64,000 nucleotides of DNA from Ephemerocybe angulata (taxonomy: Eukaryota; Basidiomycota; Agaricomycetes; Agaricales; Psathyrellaceae), in assembly GCA_013368325.1 (NCBI GenBank), contig JAACJK010000220.1, forward strand, positions 1,258,815 to 1,322,814, written 5' to 3'. Made by a program: the position numbers and the translations under genes. Under the pieces are notes generated by a model. The model had not been told where the DNA came from. It ran no database searches and saw nothing but the letters and a program-made list of their open reading frames with translations. Shown here piece by piece: positions 23,201 through 35,166 of the stretch (position 1 is its first letter; every line of letters starts with the position of its first letter).

Positions 23201-23955
23201 GCTGGCGAAGGTTGATTTCGATTGATGGGGATGTGCGAAGGAGCGGGGGAACCGTTACGAGCAGTCGGAGGCATTCCTCCACTAATACTCGGTCGACCAG
23301 GCGAGCCTCTTGGGTTACTGGGGAGTCCAACTGGCGCTGAGTTCGGGGGAACCTGCGGCGAGCCTGTGCGTCCGGGAGGAAACCTGTTTTGTTCCATGGA
23401 GGGTGAACCGTTCATTGGCGAGCCAGCAGAGCGTGGGGGCGGGGGCATAGGGGACGACGAGAACGAATTCCCGCGCATGCGTGGATCGGCTGAGATACTA
23501 GGTGGTGGGCGAGAAAATGGGTCCGATAAGTTTGTGGGTGACCCTGCTCTATCTCCTGCTGATCGTGCCAGTGGACTTGACCTTGGCTGGAATCCCGCGG
23601 TCCCAGATGGTCCAGGCGAGTTGGTGTTAACTCGAAGACGCTCCGCTGCTGACCCCCCGGACCGTTGCTGCTGTGGCGGTGGCCCGCCGCCGCGTTGCGG
23701 CGCCGAGGGTGGTGGTGGTTTCCCTCCGGGCGACGGAACACGACCTTGTAGTCGTGGCGGCAGCAACTTGTTCATCCCCTCCGGCGAGACCGATGGCTTG
23801 GGAAGCGTAGGCGGCGTCGATGGTGCAGTGCAAGTGTGCTCTCCGAGCTCTGCTAGGGGTACCGGCTGGTGACATGTCGAGCATTTGACGCTGGGCAGTA
23901 GCTGGGACATGCGTCCTGCGCCTGCAGCCAGTGGGGGTGCGAGCATGGTAGCCAT
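20277..23955 (-). CDS. LIM-domain, paxillin-like (Pxl1-type) protein
   Basis: Minus-strand exons 23955-22653, 22583-20986, 20908-20804 and 20675-20277 (1134 aa; introns 69, 77 and 128 nt). Near the N-terminus CSTCHQPVPLAELGEHTC looks like a small zinc knuckle. Residues 40-430 are extremely Pro/Gly-rich. Residues 430-960 are Ser-rich and disordered with many possible phosphosites and SH3-type PP motifs (LPPVPPLP). A charged helical stretch (ERDQAYGELEKQKAKVKSDE) precedes the LIM modules. The C-terminus has CIKCRKLIDDGRW…CERCW, then a canonical LIM (CRRCNLPIE…YHKECFNCHTCHKPF…CAYHYHE) and a second one (CGQPIEGP…YHPDCMTCEHP…CERH). Fungal paxillin-like proteins of this design act at polarised growth sites and the cytokinetic ring through Rho GTPases. 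The ortholog call to Pxl1 rests on architecture only. Confidence 0.82.
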
Positions 23956-26120
23956 CGCGGTCGCGGTCGATTCGAGTCGAGCTCGCTGGGGGCTTGTGGG
24001 TGCAGAACGATGGGTATAGTGAATGAACGACCAGCGTGGCGATAGAGTTAGACTTTGCTAATAACTGGGGCCTTGAATGTGACGGATTAGAGGGGTATAG
24101 GATGTGGGCATATCATAGGAATGAGGGGAAAAGGGAAGCTTCCAGTGATGATCGCCCGAGAATTCTATTGTCGCCAAACAAGATCATCACACAATTCCTC
24201 CTTCCACGTGCATTTCTCTCGCCATTTCTACCACTTCTCCCTGGCTTTCTCCACGGCTTCTGGACATCCCATGCTGTTACCGTCACCAGGTGTCGACGAC
24301 CTCACTTCCAGTGCTGCCATAGAAATCAAAAAGAACCTCAAAGTAACAGAGCTGGGAGATTGATTTATGGAACGGTTTCTTACTCGGTATCTTAGCGGCA
24401 TCTGGGGAAAACGACATACGCCTTATCGTCGCTTGGCTTTCCTGTCAGAACATGGTGGCAGATGGAATCAGCCAGAGAGGCCTCGTGCTTCCCGCCGCCT
24501 GCCTGCTGGTACGAAGCGAAAAGAGGCAAGTCCGACGCCATCCTCCGCTCTTCATACCTTCATCCCGAGGCGCAAAATATAAATGGCTTCCCGGTATATT
24601 TCGGTCCTTTCAAATGAACAACAACGTAATTAACCATGTCAAGACGAATGAAGTTAGAGTGGTTACCGGGTAAGTAGCATTCAGCCATATCGGGAGAGCT
24701 CGGTGGCGCCCAGGCGATCAGGTCGCTGTTCGGGGTATGTGAGCGCCGCGAAAGAGGCGCCCAAGGTGACAAGACCTTATTCCACAATCCCTGAAACTCT
24801 GTTTTGGACCAGTTAAGTCCAGGGTGGTTTCCGAGTCGGCGTCCCCGAATGTCCGGAGACATAACAACCAGGTAGCAACAGCACTTCAGCTAAAGGGTTA
24901 TATCAGGTAGCATCGCATGTGCTGATCAAATTCAATTGCTCACATGGATGTGATTCTGCATCCATAAAACCATGCAAAAGGAAGTCCATCTAGGTCCATC
25001 TTGCACTGAGTGTGTGGTCATTTGATTCCATCACCTCTCAAGCGCCCAAGATGGTCCACAGAATCCCTACAAAATCCAGTGCAGTAGCGGTGCTAAATTA
25101 AAGCATGATACCCCCACAATAGATCCTTCCATCAACCCCTTAAGTAGCCTGTATAAAAAACAAAGTAGACTACAGCCTCTCCAACTCAAACGAGCCCTCG
25201 TACCCGACTACCAGCGCCAAAACGAGCCAGTAACTGCGCACTGCGCACCGCACCTCAGCTAGTATCCGTTACGCTGTACCCGCAGAGAGTGCACCCATCT
25301 CTCCCTATATACATACATACTCGTACACCAATGTTCGTTGCTACCCACCCAAACGCTCATACTGCACCATCTGACCGATTTTGACCATCATCAGCCGCCC
25401 AGCCAAAGCAACCTCTTCATTCCATACTCCAGTTTCGCGTATACACTCGTCATCCGCTGTGCCTCCGCAAGGCTGAGGTACGTGGATCACCGGTGGGTCA
25501 TTAGGCGGATGGATGGATAGGGATGAGGAAGGTGGGGCGGGATGCGCGACGAAAGAACCCGATCCAAATCAGGAATGACGCAGTACAGAGAAGCGCCGTA
25601 TAAAGTGCCGTTTGTTGAATAACGATTCGATGTCAAGTGAAGCGCCGGAGAAGCACACCAAGCATCCCCACGCACGTCCCAGAGAGGAGCAGCAGGGCGG
25701 CGATAAAGCGAGGTGGGTGGAGAGGTTAACAGAAGATAACAAAACCATAATCAGCATCACAGATCCGCCAAACAGTCAGATGTTAAGGACTGAGGAGTCA
25801 TAGGTGAAAGGGTCAAAAGCATAACGACGCGTCCAAACCCCGAACGTCCATCCGCCACTGGACGGACAGAGGGATGATCAGGAAAAGCATGTCTGACACA
25901 GGACAGTGACATGCACACGCTCGGCGCTTATCACTAAGATAAGATGCCCAGAGCGAACTCGACCACCTCCTACTTCCAAGAGAGCTAAGAAATGCAGAGC
26001 AGAGCATATCGAGCAAGAATGGATAAGGTGTGCCTGCCCGCCACAACCGAAACCTTATCCAACCCCAAAAAGATAACGCAAAACCAGCCCGAAACAAGAT
26101 CAGGAACAGGAACACCACAC
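23956..26120. other. Intergenic region, no supported gene
   Basis: About 2.1 kb between the start of the LIM gene and the end of the phosphatase gene. It holds only short open frames without motifs, and CT-rich patches near 24180-24260 and 25300-25450. A further 3' exon of the phosphatase gene could reach down to 25813 (see that entry). Confidence 0.55.
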
Positions 26121-29100
26121 TCACCTCACAATATCCTCGTCCCTGAGGAACCCTATCACCCCCGCACTCCCCGCGTCCTCGCAAGCCCTGAATATCGTCT
26201 CGACAATCATCTCCCCGGCCTCCCTACACGTCGTCGCACCCTGCATCTCATCCGACATCTCGCTGTACGCTGTAACGCTGCTCGACGCCCTCCGGATCCG
26301 CGCCGGGTCAACAGGCAGCACCTTGAACGCTGCGAAAGACGTCTCCTCCAGACTCGGCATCTCAACCACCCCTTTCCCACTGCTTGTAGTTCCAGCATTA
26401 TTCTTCTTACTCCCGAGATTGGTGAAGAATCCCCCGATAGCACTCGAGCCACCTGCAGCACCAGCGCCCATAGCACCAAAAGCAGAAGAAGAAGAACCTG
26501 TACTTGAAGGTATAACGGGCATTGTGTTTCTTCTCCCCAAGCTCCGCGTTACAAGGGATGTGGAAGGCGGCTTGATCCCCGAGCTCCCACCAACGCCACC
26601 TGCAGATCCCAAAGGCGCTCTGAACGCCGGGCTCGAAGGTGTACTGGCGACGGAGTTGGCGCGTGTCAGGGGACTTCCAAGGGGAAGGTCATTGCGCACT
26701 GAGTAACTAGTTGCGCGAGATTCTTCGTGCTTGGTTAGCCAGGTTATGACGAAGCCGTAGTTCTGCTCAGGGTCGCGGCTGGATTCTTCCAATGGGGAAA
26801 GAATGTAGGCGCCTAATTCGATGTATCAGATAAGTCGAGATCGGAGTTGAGGGAATAAGGGACTGGACCTTTCGAAATACCGACAATGTCACCGAGTGGC
26901 ACTCGAATGTAGAACTTGACTTTCTCCAGGGTGTAATCGTAGCTCTAGTGATTAAGCGCTCATTGAGCCTTCCTAGACAGCTGCCGGCAGAGTTCGAGAT
27001 GCTCACCACAATATAGAGTGCCTTGGACGACTAGAGACGAAGGTCAGGAAATATCAACAGATCAGTAAACCATTCGCCCACTCACCAACAAGAGCACCTT
27101 CTCCTCAAACTTTAACCCAACCTTCACGTCCACCTCCTCAGGCGCAAAAAGCGTCCATCCGCTCCTCAAATGTTCCCCCTCCGCCAGAACCCTCGAGGTA
27201 CACGTCGCGACCGCCTCCGCGCGGATCTTCGACAGTCGTATCAAGTCCCTCGGGTCCGTTGACTGTAGCTTCAACAAAAACTCGGAGAACACGGCTTTCG
27301 TGCGGTATCCGAGCATAAAGTCAATAACAGCCTGCGAGAACCAGTCGCCAAAGGTTGCCGTATACATTCTACATAATAGGAATTAGAGAGGTAGAGGTAA
27401 GTAACGGAATTAAGTCTTGGCTCCGAGCCGCCGGGGAGGGAGACTGACCGTGCGAGGGAGTTGACGCCGTCGTTGAGCATACCGCCCAAGTCGCGTTTAC
27501 CTGTCCGCGTAAAGTCGCCTTTGAGGGCGGATGTTCCGGCACTACAAAATTAAGATAAAGAGCTGTTATTCTCTGCCTGACGACCGGGAAGTCTGTACTC
27601 ACTATGCCCGACTAATGGCATCCCCATTATTCGCCCAGACTGCCATTCAAAGAAAATAGTGTTAGTAATTACAATATTGCGTAACTCATCCATAGGGCAA
27701 TCCCACTCGTGGTAGAGGTCGGACAGAAGACTCACCGTCGTTGAAGATCAAGTCTGCCTCGCTTCCAGAAACAAATGGACTCCTCAAAGCGACCGCGCCC
27801 AGCTGTTGGGTCAGCACGTATCTCGCAAACGCCGACTGTACGACATTCGTGCGATCGAGGCAATCTATGCAGTTTACCCGGAAGACACCTTTCTGGTGTG
27901 AGAGCGCAGTGTCGTTGGAAATCCAGAGGTATCTACGCAAAGGTCACGCCGAGGTATAAACGGGGGGTTCTAGCGCAGAAGCACAATTGAAACGAGGAAA
28001 CGTACCCTTGAGTTGCAAAGACCTTCTCCATGGTGGTGATGAGCTTGCTTATGTTCTCGTACCTATCGAAATCGCCAGGTTAGCTAACTCAGAGTGTTAC
28101 AAAGAACGAAATCACTTACTTCATGCCCTTCGTCTCACGATGGAAATCATATTCGCAGTACCTAAGGAAGGTAGAGTCAGCCCTCGTTGTACAAGTTCAA
28201 GTTGGGTATATAACGGGAAGAACTCACTGAACGTCGCTGTTATCGAACTCAATCGCGTACTCTCGATATGCCTGGGTTATTGCACCCTCTCTTCCACCTT
28301 GTTCAGCTAGGTTCACTATTGTCTACACAGTTCAAGAAGCGTGAGCGGGCGTCTATCAAGCTCGAGGCGTTGTGGAAGACGAACGTGTGGCCCGTACAAC
28401 GGAACTATCCTCTTGAAATGTCTGCTAAGAGCGTCGAGGTTTTGAGAGTGCGTCCTATCTGCCGCCAACACAGGTGGAGGCTTCAGACTGTATCCCGACT
28501 GTGTCCAGAAGAGCGGTACTGTAGTGTACAGGTCAGCTAGGTCGGGTTTCAATGATGCCGAATACACCTACTTGAACCCCTTATCTGAACGTAGCTGAAG
28601 ACGTTCTGCTGCTTCTCTCGCTATACCAATATACTACGTCAACGACTCGGATAACCCAAAGTAACTTATTAGCAGGTCACCACGCACCTCGATCCTCATG
28701 ATCGTCTCCGTCTCGACAAAGTTCGCCACATTTGCCTCCTCATCAATGCCTCTCCGCTGATATCTCAAGCCAGCCCTATATCTAGATCTCCTTGACACGA
28801 CCACGTAATCCGCATACGCATACTCTTCCCCAGCCTCGTCCTCAGTTCCCTCCTCTCCTAGCGGCACGGGTAGCACTGACGTCTGGATGTATCCCTGCAT
28901 GATAGGAAGGACATACGGGTGCACGCCAGCATCGATAAACGGCTTCGCCATGCACTCGTTCCACCAGAACTGTTTGTCGACGCGTCGCCAAAGTGGTAGA
29001 GCGGGATTGGGTTCGGCAAGGGGATATATACCCTGTGCGCCGTCTTTCGGATAAGGTGAGTGCAATCCATCGGTAATAGGATCAGGGTTGGGACGGTCAG

Positions 29101-30614
29101 CGTCGGCAAGTGTCGCGGTATGGGAGCCAGAGGAAGAGGGGAGGGCACCAAGGGTGCCCAAAAGCGCGCGCTGTTTCTGCGACTTGGCGATCTGCTCTTG
29201 TTTGTGCTGGAGGGAGCGCGTAATGTCGAATGTATACGCGAAATACATTCCGCCCTTCGTCAGTTCTCGCACGCACTCTCTGACAACTTTCTCCTCCAGC
29301 TCTTTGTGCTTCTCCTCAGTGGTGGTTGGGGGAGGGGCGGTCGCGTTCACAATGGCTTCAACAACCTTTGCGGGTTCTTCCTCCGCTTTCATCATCTTGT
29401 CAAGAGCCTCTCGCTCCTCTGCGAGACTTGTCGGTTGTAGCATAGGCACCGCGTAGTCCGTCATTGGAAATTCTGAGTAGTCAGGATCCCCTTCGGCCGG
29501 TGTTGCAGGGGCAGGACGCTTGGATAGGCGACTCCAAAAGGACAGTCGCGTTGCAAGGGTTTTGAACACCGGTGATGTCACCATCGAGTTCTCCGAAGAG
29601 GGGGTGGAGATATCGGAGCGGAATGATTGTGCAGAGGATGGTCGTTGGATGGAATTAGGGTCGAATTCATCGTCTCTTGTCGTTACTGGGGTCAGCTTGG
29701 GGGTCATTATCTTCACGTCATTATCGGTAGCGAATTGGACGCGGGGTGAGGTAGATGCATGGTTGTTCGGGAGACCAGAGTCGGGAGCATCTGAGGAGAA
29801 GGCGCTCGTTACGTCTCCTGGACTGAGGATGGAGGAGGGTTGCCGCGGAATGAGAGAGGGTCGGGAGAGGGCTGCGTTTCGGGAAGCGAGGGTGTTCACA
29901 GCTATTCGTGCTCTGTCTTCGAGTAGCGGAATCACAGTTACACCATTGACCGAGTACACAGTGTGTGTCGGGTCGAGGACTGTTTGTATTCAGTTCCAGA
30001 AGACCATCATTACTGTGGAAATCGACGCACTGTTACCCACTTCCCCCCTCGAGCTGATAACCAGGAGATAAGAACCTTCGGCGAGGTGTTACCACAGAAC
30101 GTACATTCCATAGAAGAAGATCCTCACATGCGAATAGTTCCAGCACCCCGACAATGCCGTAGATAATGACCGCGTTCTCCCAGTCAACCTGATCAATGAG
30201 AGGTGCTGGGCTGGAGGCGTTGCTTGGATGGTTCTTGGGCCGTTTTTCGCCACTGTAATGGAGTTCAACTACTTCCCCAGTCTTCCAGGCAATCTTCAAG
30301 TAGGATGTGGGCTCCGACTTCAAAGCCTTCTTCGATTGACTTTTGCAGTAGGGCCTGATCAGGAGCCCCTCCTTCGTAACCGCAACTGCCAGGTGGTCGT
30401 GTGGGCATGGATGGGGAACTGCTGGGACAGTGTACTTTGGCTGTAGACCTGTTGTTATGTGAGGGGTGTTGGAGGCATCGACCGTAGGCTTCGAACTAGA
30501 TCCTTCGCGACTGGATCCGTTCTTGGTTGGCCTGGATCTCGCCTTCGAAGGGTCGTTCGCGACGTCGGTATCGATAGAGAATGGCCTCGTCGCCTTCGCG
30601 AAGAACTTCTTCAT
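26121..30614 (-). CDS. SAC/hSac2-domain phosphoinositide phosphatase
   Basis: Fifteen minus-strand exons: 30614-30128, 30075-30037, 29979-28688, 28620-28572, 28518-28385, 28322-28228, 28161-28120, 28062-28006, 27932-27736, 27639-27603, 27541-27449, 27368-27086, 27030-27007, 26944-26869 and 26812-26121 (1198 aa; all phases agree). The SAC domain shows [33 protein letters not shown] with [20 protein letters not shown], and the catalytic CX5R motif CIDCLDRTN near residue 753. The hSac2 domain follows ([16 protein letters not shown], then [18 protein letters not shown]). This order is that of INPP5F/Sac2, which removes the 4-phosphate from PI4P on endosomes; localisation here is inference. A low-complexity insert of about 200 residues interrupts the SAC N-lobe. 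The TGA at 26121 directly follows a good donor (gtgagt), so a longer C-terminus is possible. Confidence 0.88.
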
Positions 30615-31499
30615 GGGCACTCAGGCAGGGCCGCAGGAATGGATATCGAAAATCAGCCTGGGATGTATTGAAGGTAGAAAACAGTGGAGGAGAGAAGCCA
30701 AGGACATCTGATCGTGTGTGGAGACAAAAATCAGTGATCTCATTCAAACTCAACGTTATGAATTAACGCAGAAACGAACAAACTTGGCAGTATTTCCCCT
30801 TGTACTCCTACTATTCCTTGGATGAAAGCTGTAGTTGCTGTAGACACACCAGCCAACCTCACACAAGTGTAAATGGAATGCTGGAGTCCGAAGGGCTGAA
30901 TCCTAATGAACACGGAAAGTCTATAGTAACGCTCGGGAATGAACATCTCTGTGGTTCCGCAGCTTTAGAACTGGATGTTCCTTCTCGGTGAGGCTCATCG
31001 TAGAGTCCAATCTGGCTTTCAGCAGACCAACCTATGTGTCTAGGCGATGTAAGCTCGTGACAGGGGCTCCTCTACTAATGCGGCAAATTAGTCCCTATTC
31101 ATTTCGCTTCTTGCTTTCCACCACCATCGTCCTCAGGGCTTGGCTGCATCCCTTCGCCACGCGGTGATAGTTCGAAGGATTGGCATTGGGGCAGCCGGAA
31201 CACGGAACACCAGCCTTTCTTCAAGATGACAAGCAGGCTACGCCATGTGGCTGGTGCTAAGACCGATTATAAAGGGGCTTATCATCTTACCGTCATATCG
31301 TGCACTCTGCTCCTTCATTATCGCTACTGTCACCTCCTCTCACTATCGATAAGGCTACTTTTGAACTCCTCGGAAACTAGATACCCTCCGTGAACTTCAT
31401 TTGCATAGGTACGTGGTCGTCGCGCAATGCAGTCCTCCTGGTTCGGTGCTCACTGCGGCTCAAGAGTTTAAACCGTCCCCACTATTAGCCTAGGATATC
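30615..31499. other. Divergent promoter region
   Basis: 885 bp between the divergent starts of the phosphatase and guanine deaminase genes. A TATA-like element for the deaminase is listed separately. No coding sequence is seen. Confidence 0.6.
31268..31273 (+). promoter_or_regulatory. TATA box of the guanine deaminase gene
   Basis: tataaa within gattataaagggg, 232 bp before the ATG at 31500, followed by CT-rich leader sequence (31290-31350). Confidence 0.5.
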
Positions 31500-33182
31500 A
31501 TGTCTGGAAGAATCACCCTCTTCTACGGAGCCGTCATCAACCCACAAACTCTGAGGTCCTACGATGCGCACCCAAGGTGCCTTTTAGCTGTTGGTCCAGA
31601 TGGCAACATCAGTTGGTTGGTCGAGGATGTGGCCCCACACGACCTACAACAAGTGCTGCTACAGTACGGCTGCAGCGATGAGCATCTGGTCGAGCTCAAA
31701 GACGGCGAGTTCCTTCTCCCTGGTTTTGTCGATACCCATACAGTGAGTCACTACCACTCGAGGGTGAGGCGTGTTATTGAGTTTTACCTGTCTCCGCCAG
31801 CATGCGCCCCAAGTGCCGAACATCGGAACGTACGCACCAATCTTTCATCTCTCGCTGCACCTAATTAAAGAATTCCTCTTAGCGGGCAGCAATACGAGCT
31901 CTTAGACTGGCTCGCAAATGTTACATTCCCCACTGAAGCTAAATTCGCTGATGTTGCTTTCGCGAAGCGAGTATACCAGCAAGTGGTCCGCGGCTTTGTC
32001 GACGCTGGAGTGAGTAGGACCAAACTCTCATTAATCTCCGCTGACGTCCACCCAGACAACTACGTGCTGCTACTACGCTACCCTCCACCTCGATGCGAGC
32101 AAAGTCCTGGCAGACACTGTCCACGCCCAAGGCCAACGCGGCTTCATCGGGGTTCGTCTGGTGTTCCATTGAGATAATACCATTGGTTGACCCTCTCCTA
32201 GAAATGCAACATGAACCATGATTGCCCCTCCTACTACTCTGAACCTTCACCAGAAGAGTCAATCTCCGCGACCCACTCCATAATTTCCTACATCCGCTCC
32301 CTTCCCGGCGCATCATCCATCCACGCAGCCGCCGGCACACCCCAACCCCTCGTCCAGCCGATCCTCACACCACGCTTCGCCATATCATGCACCGCTCCTC
32401 TGCTGAAAGGCCTGGGAGAAATCGCAGCCTCGGACCCCTCGCTCCTCATCCAAACCCACATCTCGGAGAACCCCTCAGAAGTGAAGTACACGAACGGGCT
32501 CTTCCCCGACGCTGGGAGCTACGCGGGCGTCTACGACTCCTTCGGTCTCCTGCGCGAAGGCACGATCCTCGCTCACGCTGTGCATCTCTCTCCACCCGAG
32601 GTCGACTTGATCAAGGAGAGGAACGCGGGCATCAGCCACTGTCCGACGAGTAACTTTAATCTACGGAGCGGGGTCGCGCCGGTGGGCAAGTTCCTAGATA
32701 AAGGCATCAAGGTGGGGCTGGGTACGGATGTAAGTGGTGGGTTCTCGGTGTCGATATTGAGCGAGGTCCAGCATGCGAGTATGGCGAGTAAGGTGTTGCA
32801 GTTTACGAACGCTGCCACCATCACCACACCCTCGAAGGCCGAGGACTCGAAGTTCGAGAATAAGCAATTGCCTATACCGACATTGTTATATCTCGCGACA
32901 TTGGGTGGGGCGTCGCTCTGCCGAATGGAGAAGCACATAGGCTCTTTCGCGCCTGGAAAGAGCTTTGACGCGCTTGTCGTGAGCCCGAGTGGGAAGCAGA
33001 TCGGGATGTGGGGGTCTGGGGAGAAGATCAGGTCGACCGAGAAGGAGTCAGAGTCGCCGACAGAGAAGAGGGATTTGGATGAGTGGTTAGAGAGGTTCCT
33101 GTTCTGTGGGGACGACAGGAATGTCGATCGGGTATACGTCCAAGGGAGGTGGATTGGAGGGAGGAGCTTTACTGGATTTTAG
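31500..33182 (+). CDS. GUD1: Guanine deaminase
   Basis: Exons are 31500-31742, 31801-31829, 31883-32009, 32056-32151 and 32202-33182 (491 aa; introns 58, 53, 46 and 50 nt). It catalyses hydrolysis of guanine to xanthine plus ammonia in purine salvage and catabolism, and is normally cytosolic. It belongs to the amidohydrolase superfamily: LPGFVDTHTHAPQ carries the HxH zinc motif (about residues 80-82), HISENPSE and ILAHAVHLS give the later metal and catalytic histidines, and GLGTDVSGG gives the catalytic Asp. GQQYELLDWL and the RGFIGK-CNMN region match guanine deaminases rather than related chlorohydrolases. The length is slightly over the usual ~450-480 aa because of a Ser/Thr-rich insert (TITTPSKAEDSKFENK) and a charged C-terminal loop. 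The gene is intact. Confidence 0.93.
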
Positions 33183-33426
33183 AATTAGATACATGATACA
33201 TAGAAGTGTCGGTCAGTTTAACATTAAGCTCGGAGACCCAGAAGATTCAGGAAGCCGTGGAAATATGTTATGTAAGCGAAGACGACGCGCTTCTCCGAGT
33301 GACTGGCGACGACGAGCGTGTTGCCTTCCCCAGAATCGGAGCAGTTCAAGGTGCTTGCCGTACGTCCTACAGAGTTTGCATCGGAAGATACTCTGACAGA
33401 TTGTTTTAGTGTGCTGACCTTTTCAA

Positions 33427-34893
33427 ATGGATCCCATCGATCTTGAAGCCATGCACGAAACCGCAATGGAGCCCGCCCCGCACCCACTCTCCCCCATTGA
33501 CTGTCTTCCAGTCGAGTTATTGATCAAAGTCCTTGAGATAGCATGTATGGAAGACACCAACTTCCTCCACCTCATCGCCTCGGAGAGAAATTCGCTGCCA
33601 CCAACCGTCCATGTCGTGATGCATGTCTGTAAGTCCTGGCGGAGCATGGTCGTGGAGGTGAAGAGCCTCTGGAAGCATAGTGTCGTGGTCGATACGTGCC
33701 CACCCCGTCATACTCTCCTCACACGCGATTTAGATGGATATTTGCGGCATTTCTGTGAGGTCGCAGCACTATATGGCGCGAAGTTGACCCATGTTCAGTT
33801 CAATTACAACGTGGATGCCGGAGATGATAGGATGGATCAACTTTTCAGTACCGTGCTTTCTTACGGCGACAACCGTTACGCTTCTTTGAAGCTTGTTGGG
33901 GACATTTCCCGCACACCACCACTCCCCGTTATAAATCTCCCCTCCCTCCAGGAACTGTATTTGCGGTGCCCATCCAGTGAATCCCCAAGAAATTTCACCA
34001 CATTCTGGGTCCCGATCCTCAGCAGGTTGACCCTTTATGACTCCAAAGCCTTCTATCCCCATCTTCGCCTTCCTTGGGGACAATTGACGCACCTATCCTT
34101 CGGGCACCTATACACCGCGGACTTCAAGTCGCACAACCCCACCTACGACATAAGGGCGATCCGGGTGCGCGAACTCTTGACCATTCTTCAGAGGTTGTGC
34201 AACCTTTCACACCTTCATCTCACTGGAGCCATATACCGCACTTCGCGAAGCCAACCAACGCTATATCAGTTCCACTTGTCATCCCCAATCCCGCTTCTAA
34301 AATTACGAGTTCTCGAGATACACGATAAGGAGGCTATCCTAATGGGAACGATGTACTCCTTCTTCCTCTCAGCCATATCAACCCCCAATCTCGAGAACCT
34401 CGACCTAATTGTAGCCGGTCGCAGGCCCAGCCGAAACGCCTACTTCCCGTTGGATCGCCCCGTTCAAAATTTCGAGGACTTTCTTCGTCGCGCAGTGCGG
34501 CTTCGGAGGCTCCGCGTTGTGCTAGTCCCATACGACTGGACAGGAGTCTATCAGGAGGTCTGGAAGGAATGCTACTTAAAAATGCAGGGTGATGCCAACT
34601 TCTTTGAAGCCTATGATGGAGGGATCAACTTGGAGGAGGATGGGGCGCTGTTCAGCTGCATTGGAAAGGTGATTCGCCGCACCGCTGCACCTTGGCCTTA
34701 TGATGGTATCGCCACCACGACAGAACGCTTCATCGATCGTTGTCTGGTGCCCGACGAAGGATCTAAGGAGAAGTACTTCGTCCAGAACACGCACGAGCGT
34801 GCTAGTATTCTAGCGATATTCAGATATATCTTGGGGGGGAAGTATGGGGTAGAGGGAGGAGAGAGAGCGGCCTATATCACCATTCCTAAGTAG
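33427..34893 (+). CDS. F-box-like protein, signature family member B (488 aa)
   Basis: One exon. An F-box-like domain at about residues 20-75 (IDCLPVELLIKVLEIACMED) is followed by HVCKSWRSMVVEVKSLWKHS and VVVDTCPPRH. The LRR-like body has LPWGQLTHLSFG and LRVLEIHDKEAIL. The C-terminal part has TTERFIDRCLVPDEG and ends ILGGKYGVEGGERAAYITIP. It is a close tandem paralog of the frameshifted gene 270 bp downstream and shares its signature motifs with the genes at 15.3 and 42.5 kb. Probably an SCF adaptor of unknown target. Confidence 0.85.
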   Translation: MDPIDLEAMHETAMEPAPHPLSPIDCLPVELLIKVLEIACMEDTNFLHLIASERNSLPPTVHVVMHVCKSWRSMVVEVKSLWKHSVVVDTCPPRHTLLTRDLDGYLRHFCEVAALYGAKLTHVQFNYNVDAGDDRMDQLFSTVLSYGDNRYASLKLVGDISRTPPLPVINLPSLQELYLRCPSSESPRNFTTFWVPILSRLTLYDSKAFYPHLRLPWGQLTHLSFGHLYTADFKSHNPTYDIRAIRVRELLTILQRLCNLSHLHLTGAIYRTSRSQPTLYQFHLSSPIPLLKLRVLEIHDKEAILMGTMYSFFLSAISTPNLENLDLIVAGRRPSRNAYFPLDRPVQNFEDFLRRAVRLRRLRVVLVPYDWTGVYQEVWKECYLKMQGDANFFEAYDGGINLEEDGALFSCIGKVIRRTAAPWPYDGIATTTERFIDRCLVPDEGSKEKYFVQNTHERASILAIFRYILGGKYGVEGGERAAYITIPK

Positions 34894-35166
34894 CTACCTT
34901 CAGTCAATTTCCATTGAGCCATCTGTAGACAGCACCATATGCTTCGGAATGAGAAGACTCCGAGAGGGACGGACATGCCTAGTGAGGCGTGGGTATAAAG
35001 TGTGTAAGCAGTTCGCCAGCGCTTAATATGCGTTTGTGACTTGATTCCTGCTTCTCTCAGCTTTTCACCCTCCAAGAGCGCATCACAGAGGTGCGAAGGT
35101 ATGGGTCGTGATCTTGGCATACAACAGGCTCATTATTTGATAGCGCCCATAGCCTCATCTCATCAA

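Noticed and set aside
23222..23872. 216-codon Gly-rich plus-strand frame
   Set aside because: Mirror of the Pro-rich part of the LIM gene on the other strand.
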